Source of the DNA: Phycisphaerales bacterium
GTDB lineage: Bacteria > Planctomycetota > Phycisphaerae > Phycisphaerales > UBA1924
DNA: 64,000 bases
NCBI GenBank assembly: GCA_020849615.1
Contig: JADLFW010000006.1
Coordinates: 62,001-126,000 of the forward strand
Direction: 5' to 3'
A model generated the notes under the pieces. It was not told the DNA's origin. It ran no database searches and saw only the letters and a program-made list of their open reading frames with translations. Positions 62,267 through 64,000 of this stretch are shown here, in pieces; position 1 is the first letter of the stretch, and each line of letters opens with the position of its first letter. The translations under genes were made by a program, and so were the position numbers.

Positions 62267-62613
62267 GACACCGCCTTCACCGCCGCATCCCGGTCCGCCG
62301 AAATCGTCAGCAGCGTGTGCAGCCGCGTCAGCTTCATCACCGCCAGGATGTCCTCGCTGATCCCGAACAGCGCCAGCCTCCCGCCCCCAGCCTTGCACTG
62401 CTTGTTCAGCGTGATCAGCGCCCCCAGCCCCGCCGACGCCAGCAGCGTCACCATCGACAGGTCCATCGCCACCCGCCACCCGTGCGGGCCCGCCGCCGCC
62501 GCCACCTCGTTCTGGATCACCGGCGCCTCGTGCTCGCCCACCTTCTCCCGCTCCACGCGCACAATCACGGCCGGGCCGTGCAGCTTGGAGGTCACGAACG
62601 TCGACTGCTGCAT
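62263..62613 (-). CDS. STAS-domain protein (anti-sigma factor antagonist type)
   Basis: The product is 116 residues, a single STAS domain. The signature stretch is DLSMVTLLASAGLGALITLN (about residues 51-70), where the Ser in LLASAG is the usual phosphorylation site. RLALFGISEDILAVMKLTRL follows as in SpoIIAA-like proteins. Such proteins bind and release anti-sigma kinases or act in stressosome-like switches. No anti-sigma kinase is encoded beside it; the ECF pair at 49834 is unlikely to be its partner. The stop overlaps the purN start, so the two are probably co-translated. Confidence 0.88.
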   Translation of the reverse strand: MQQSTFVTSKLHGPAVIVRVEREKVGEHEAPVIQNEVAAAAGPHGWRVAMDLSMVTLLASAGLGALITLNKQCKAGGGRLALFGISEDILAVMKLTRLHTLLTISADRDAAVKAVS

Positions 62614-62703
62614 CTACACCACCTTTTCCGCCAAACGCCGACCCCGGCGGACCGCCCTCGGCCGCCCCGGAACCCCTCGAACGCCCGCCGCTCCCCCGCC
62701 AGT

Positions 62704-63162
62704 TTACAGCCCCGGCCCCGGCCCGGGGGCGCTTTTCACCCCCGGCCCCTCCCCCTCGCTCACCGTCGGCGGTGACCGGAACGGGATGGGCCTCCCATCC
62801 GCCCCTACCGCCACCAGCGTCAGGCTCGCCGCCGTCACCGCCACCGTCTCCCCGCTCGTGAACCGCTCCGCCTCCACCTCGATCGCCACCGTCACCGAAC
62901 TCGTCCCCGCCCGCACCGTCCGGGCATAGAAGTTCACCGTGTCCCCCAGGTGCACCGGCGCCTTGAACTCCACCCGGTCGATCGCCGCCGTCACCCACCG
63001 GTGCACCCCGTGCCGCCGGGCCTCCACAAACCCCGCCTGGTCGATGTAGCTCAGGATCACCCCGCCGAAAATGGTGCCGTACTGGTTCGTATCCCTCGGC
63101 ATTGTCACGACGCGGAGCGTCAAGCGCCGATCCTGAACCCCCGTGTCTGTCTTTTCTGCCAT
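62704..63162 (-). CDS. Hotdog-fold acyl-CoA thioesterase
   Basis: The product is 152 residues. The YciA/BFIT-like pattern is visible: TLRVVTMPRDTNQYGTIFGG (with the Asn-x3-Ile-Phe-Gly-Gly box and helix), VILSYIDQAGFVEARRHGVH and VEFKAPVHLGDTVNFYARTV. It hydrolyses medium- or long-chain acyl-CoA in the cytoplasm, usually as a hexamer. The C-terminal about 20 residues are Gly/Pro-rich and variable. The start at 63162 gives MAEKTD, normal for the family. It is followed by the STAS gene on the same strand after 90 bases. Confidence 0.88.
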   Translation of the reverse strand: MAEKTDTGVQDRRLTLRVVTMPRDTNQYGTIFGGVILSYIDQAGFVEARRHGVHRWVTAAIDRVEFKAPVHLGDTVNFYARTVRAGTSSVTVAIEVEAERFTSGETVAVTAASLTLVAVGADGRPIPFRSPPTVSEGEGPGVKSAPGPGPGL

Positions 63163-63339
63163 CACAAACCCTAGCCCGGGGGCGGGCCGGCGCGGCGACG
63201 CTCGGGAAACGCCCCGGCTCCCGTCGCTGGACCGCAGCTCACACCCCGAAAATGACTTCCGCTGATTGCGTGCCGGCCCATAAAACCGTGGCATGGTTGG
63301 TGGGAAGGCCGGATTCGGCTTGTTGACAAGGAGAATCCC

Positions 63340-64000
63340 ATGGCGATGGGGGTCGTGCCGACGTCGGATCCGCACTCCGGACCCGGTTCAAGTGTCTGTG
63401 GTTCTGAGAGTAACACCGGAACAACCGTGGAGCAGATCGCCGCGCTTCCGTCCGCAGCCCTGGTCGCACGCTTCCGCCGCGGCGTCGAGAACCTCGACCG
63501 CCGCATGTTCTGGCTGAAGGATGCCCAGCTCGACACCGCCTTCCTCCCCTCCGCCAACGTCGGCCGCTGGCCCGTCCGCGTCCTCCTCGGCCACCTCGCC
63601 GATGCCGAGATGTCCTTCGCCCACCGCATGCGCCGCACCATCGCCGAGGACCACCCCGTCCTCAGCGTCTGGGATGAGAACGCTTTTATCGATGCCGGCC
63701 TCTACACCGCCGGCGTCCCAACCCCCATCGGCGCCGCCGGCTCCATCGCCGGCTTCGTCGCCATCATCCACACCCTCCGCCAGTTCACCGCCCAGTGGCT
63801 CGCCAACATCACCGATGACCAGCTCGCCCGCCGGGCCATGCACCCCGAGAAGGGCGAGATCACCGTCCGCGACATGCTCGTCTACAGCACCTGGCACCTC
63901 GAGCACCACGCTCGGTTCCTCCGGGCCAAGCTCGACAAGATGCTCGGGCCCGACATCCGCCCCAAGGGCGCTCCGGCCCCCGTCTCCCCATCCCAGCAGG
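63340..64000 (+). CDS. DinB family protein (3' end outside window)
   Basis: The frame is open from the ATG at 63340 to the end of the window (220 codons), so the true length is not known. AAGGAG lies 6 bases upstream. After about 30 variable residues comes the DinB four-helix pattern: VRVLLGHLADAEMSFAHRMR (first His), GFVAIIHTLRQFTAQWLANI and MLVYSTWHLEHHARFLRAKL, with the WHLEHH His pair completing the metal triad. DamX- or YfiT-like thiol transferase activity is possible; the substrate is unknown. A second DinB gene lies at 31887 with a similar His layout. Confidence 0.85.
   Translation, partial: MAMGVVPTSDPHSGPGSSVCGSESNTGTTVEQIAALPSAALVARFRRGVENLDRRMFWLKDAQLDTAFLPSANVGRWPVRVLLGHLADAEMSFAHRMRRTIAEDHPVLSVWDENAFIDAGLYTAGVPTPIGAAGSIAGFVAIIHTLRQFTAQWLANITDDQLARRAMHPEKGEITVRDMLVYSTWHLEHHARFLRAKLDKMLGPDIRPKGAPAPVSPSQQ

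Overview
The window is GC-rich (roughly 70 percent by eye), densely coded chromosomal DNA that looks like a planctomycete, most likely of the Phycisphaerae. The pointers are a tandem set of prepilin-like proteins ending in a D-x9-DG box, Tat-exported Gfo/Idh/MocA oxidoreductases and TIM-barrel sugar isomerases, a NagB-LmbE fusion, a GH3-family protein, a eukaryote-type (GT3) glycogen synthase and a PEP-CTERM-like protein. This is inference from gene content; no rRNA or tRNA gene was seen.

Layout. 1-3245: end of an ATP-dependent DNA ligase, biotin transporter bioY and the nagB fusion. 3352-14100: a carbohydrate-catabolism neighbourhood with three sugar isomerase-like TIM barrels, two Gfo/Idh/MocA oxidoreductases (one Tat-exported), two MFS transporters, an ApbE lipoprotein, an FGE-like protein and cutC. 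14211-16632: infC and a membrane-anchored Ser/Thr kinase. 17160-25701: eight prepilin-like genes and one small membrane protein in tandem, with their own promoters and terminators; this is the best candidate in the window for an undescribed system. 25768-31870: CoA-transferase subunit B, an MprF-like protein, nuoH and an NRDE protein. 31887-37785: DinB, GH3 plus alpha/beta hydrolase, an ABC ATPase, a ZIP transporter and a lower-GC orphan gene. 37880-46505: FkbM methyltransferase, M19 dipeptidase, zinc-ribbon protein, pseudouridine synthase, PEP-CTERM-like protein, LolE-type permease and a large secreted MACPF-like protein.

46835-64000 is mostly housekeeping: M48 protease, ubiE-type methyltransferase, a B12-domain protein beside an ECF sigma/anti-sigma pair, ribE-ruvC, a sigma-54 response regulator, quinone oxidoreductase, hpf, purL, glycogen synthase, rnhA, purN, a STAS protein, a thioesterase and a DinB protein that runs off the end. 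This right-hand part is peppered with short repeats. Several lie inside coding sequence: three blocks sit in-frame in purL, and heptamer repeats lie at both ends of purN.

Translation signals are notable. Many neighbouring genes overlap through ATGA, GTGA or TTGA. infC probably starts at ATC. ruvC has no ATG, GTG or TTG ahead of its first catalytic Asp and probably starts at CTG. All functions are read from sequence motifs; no search or computation was run.
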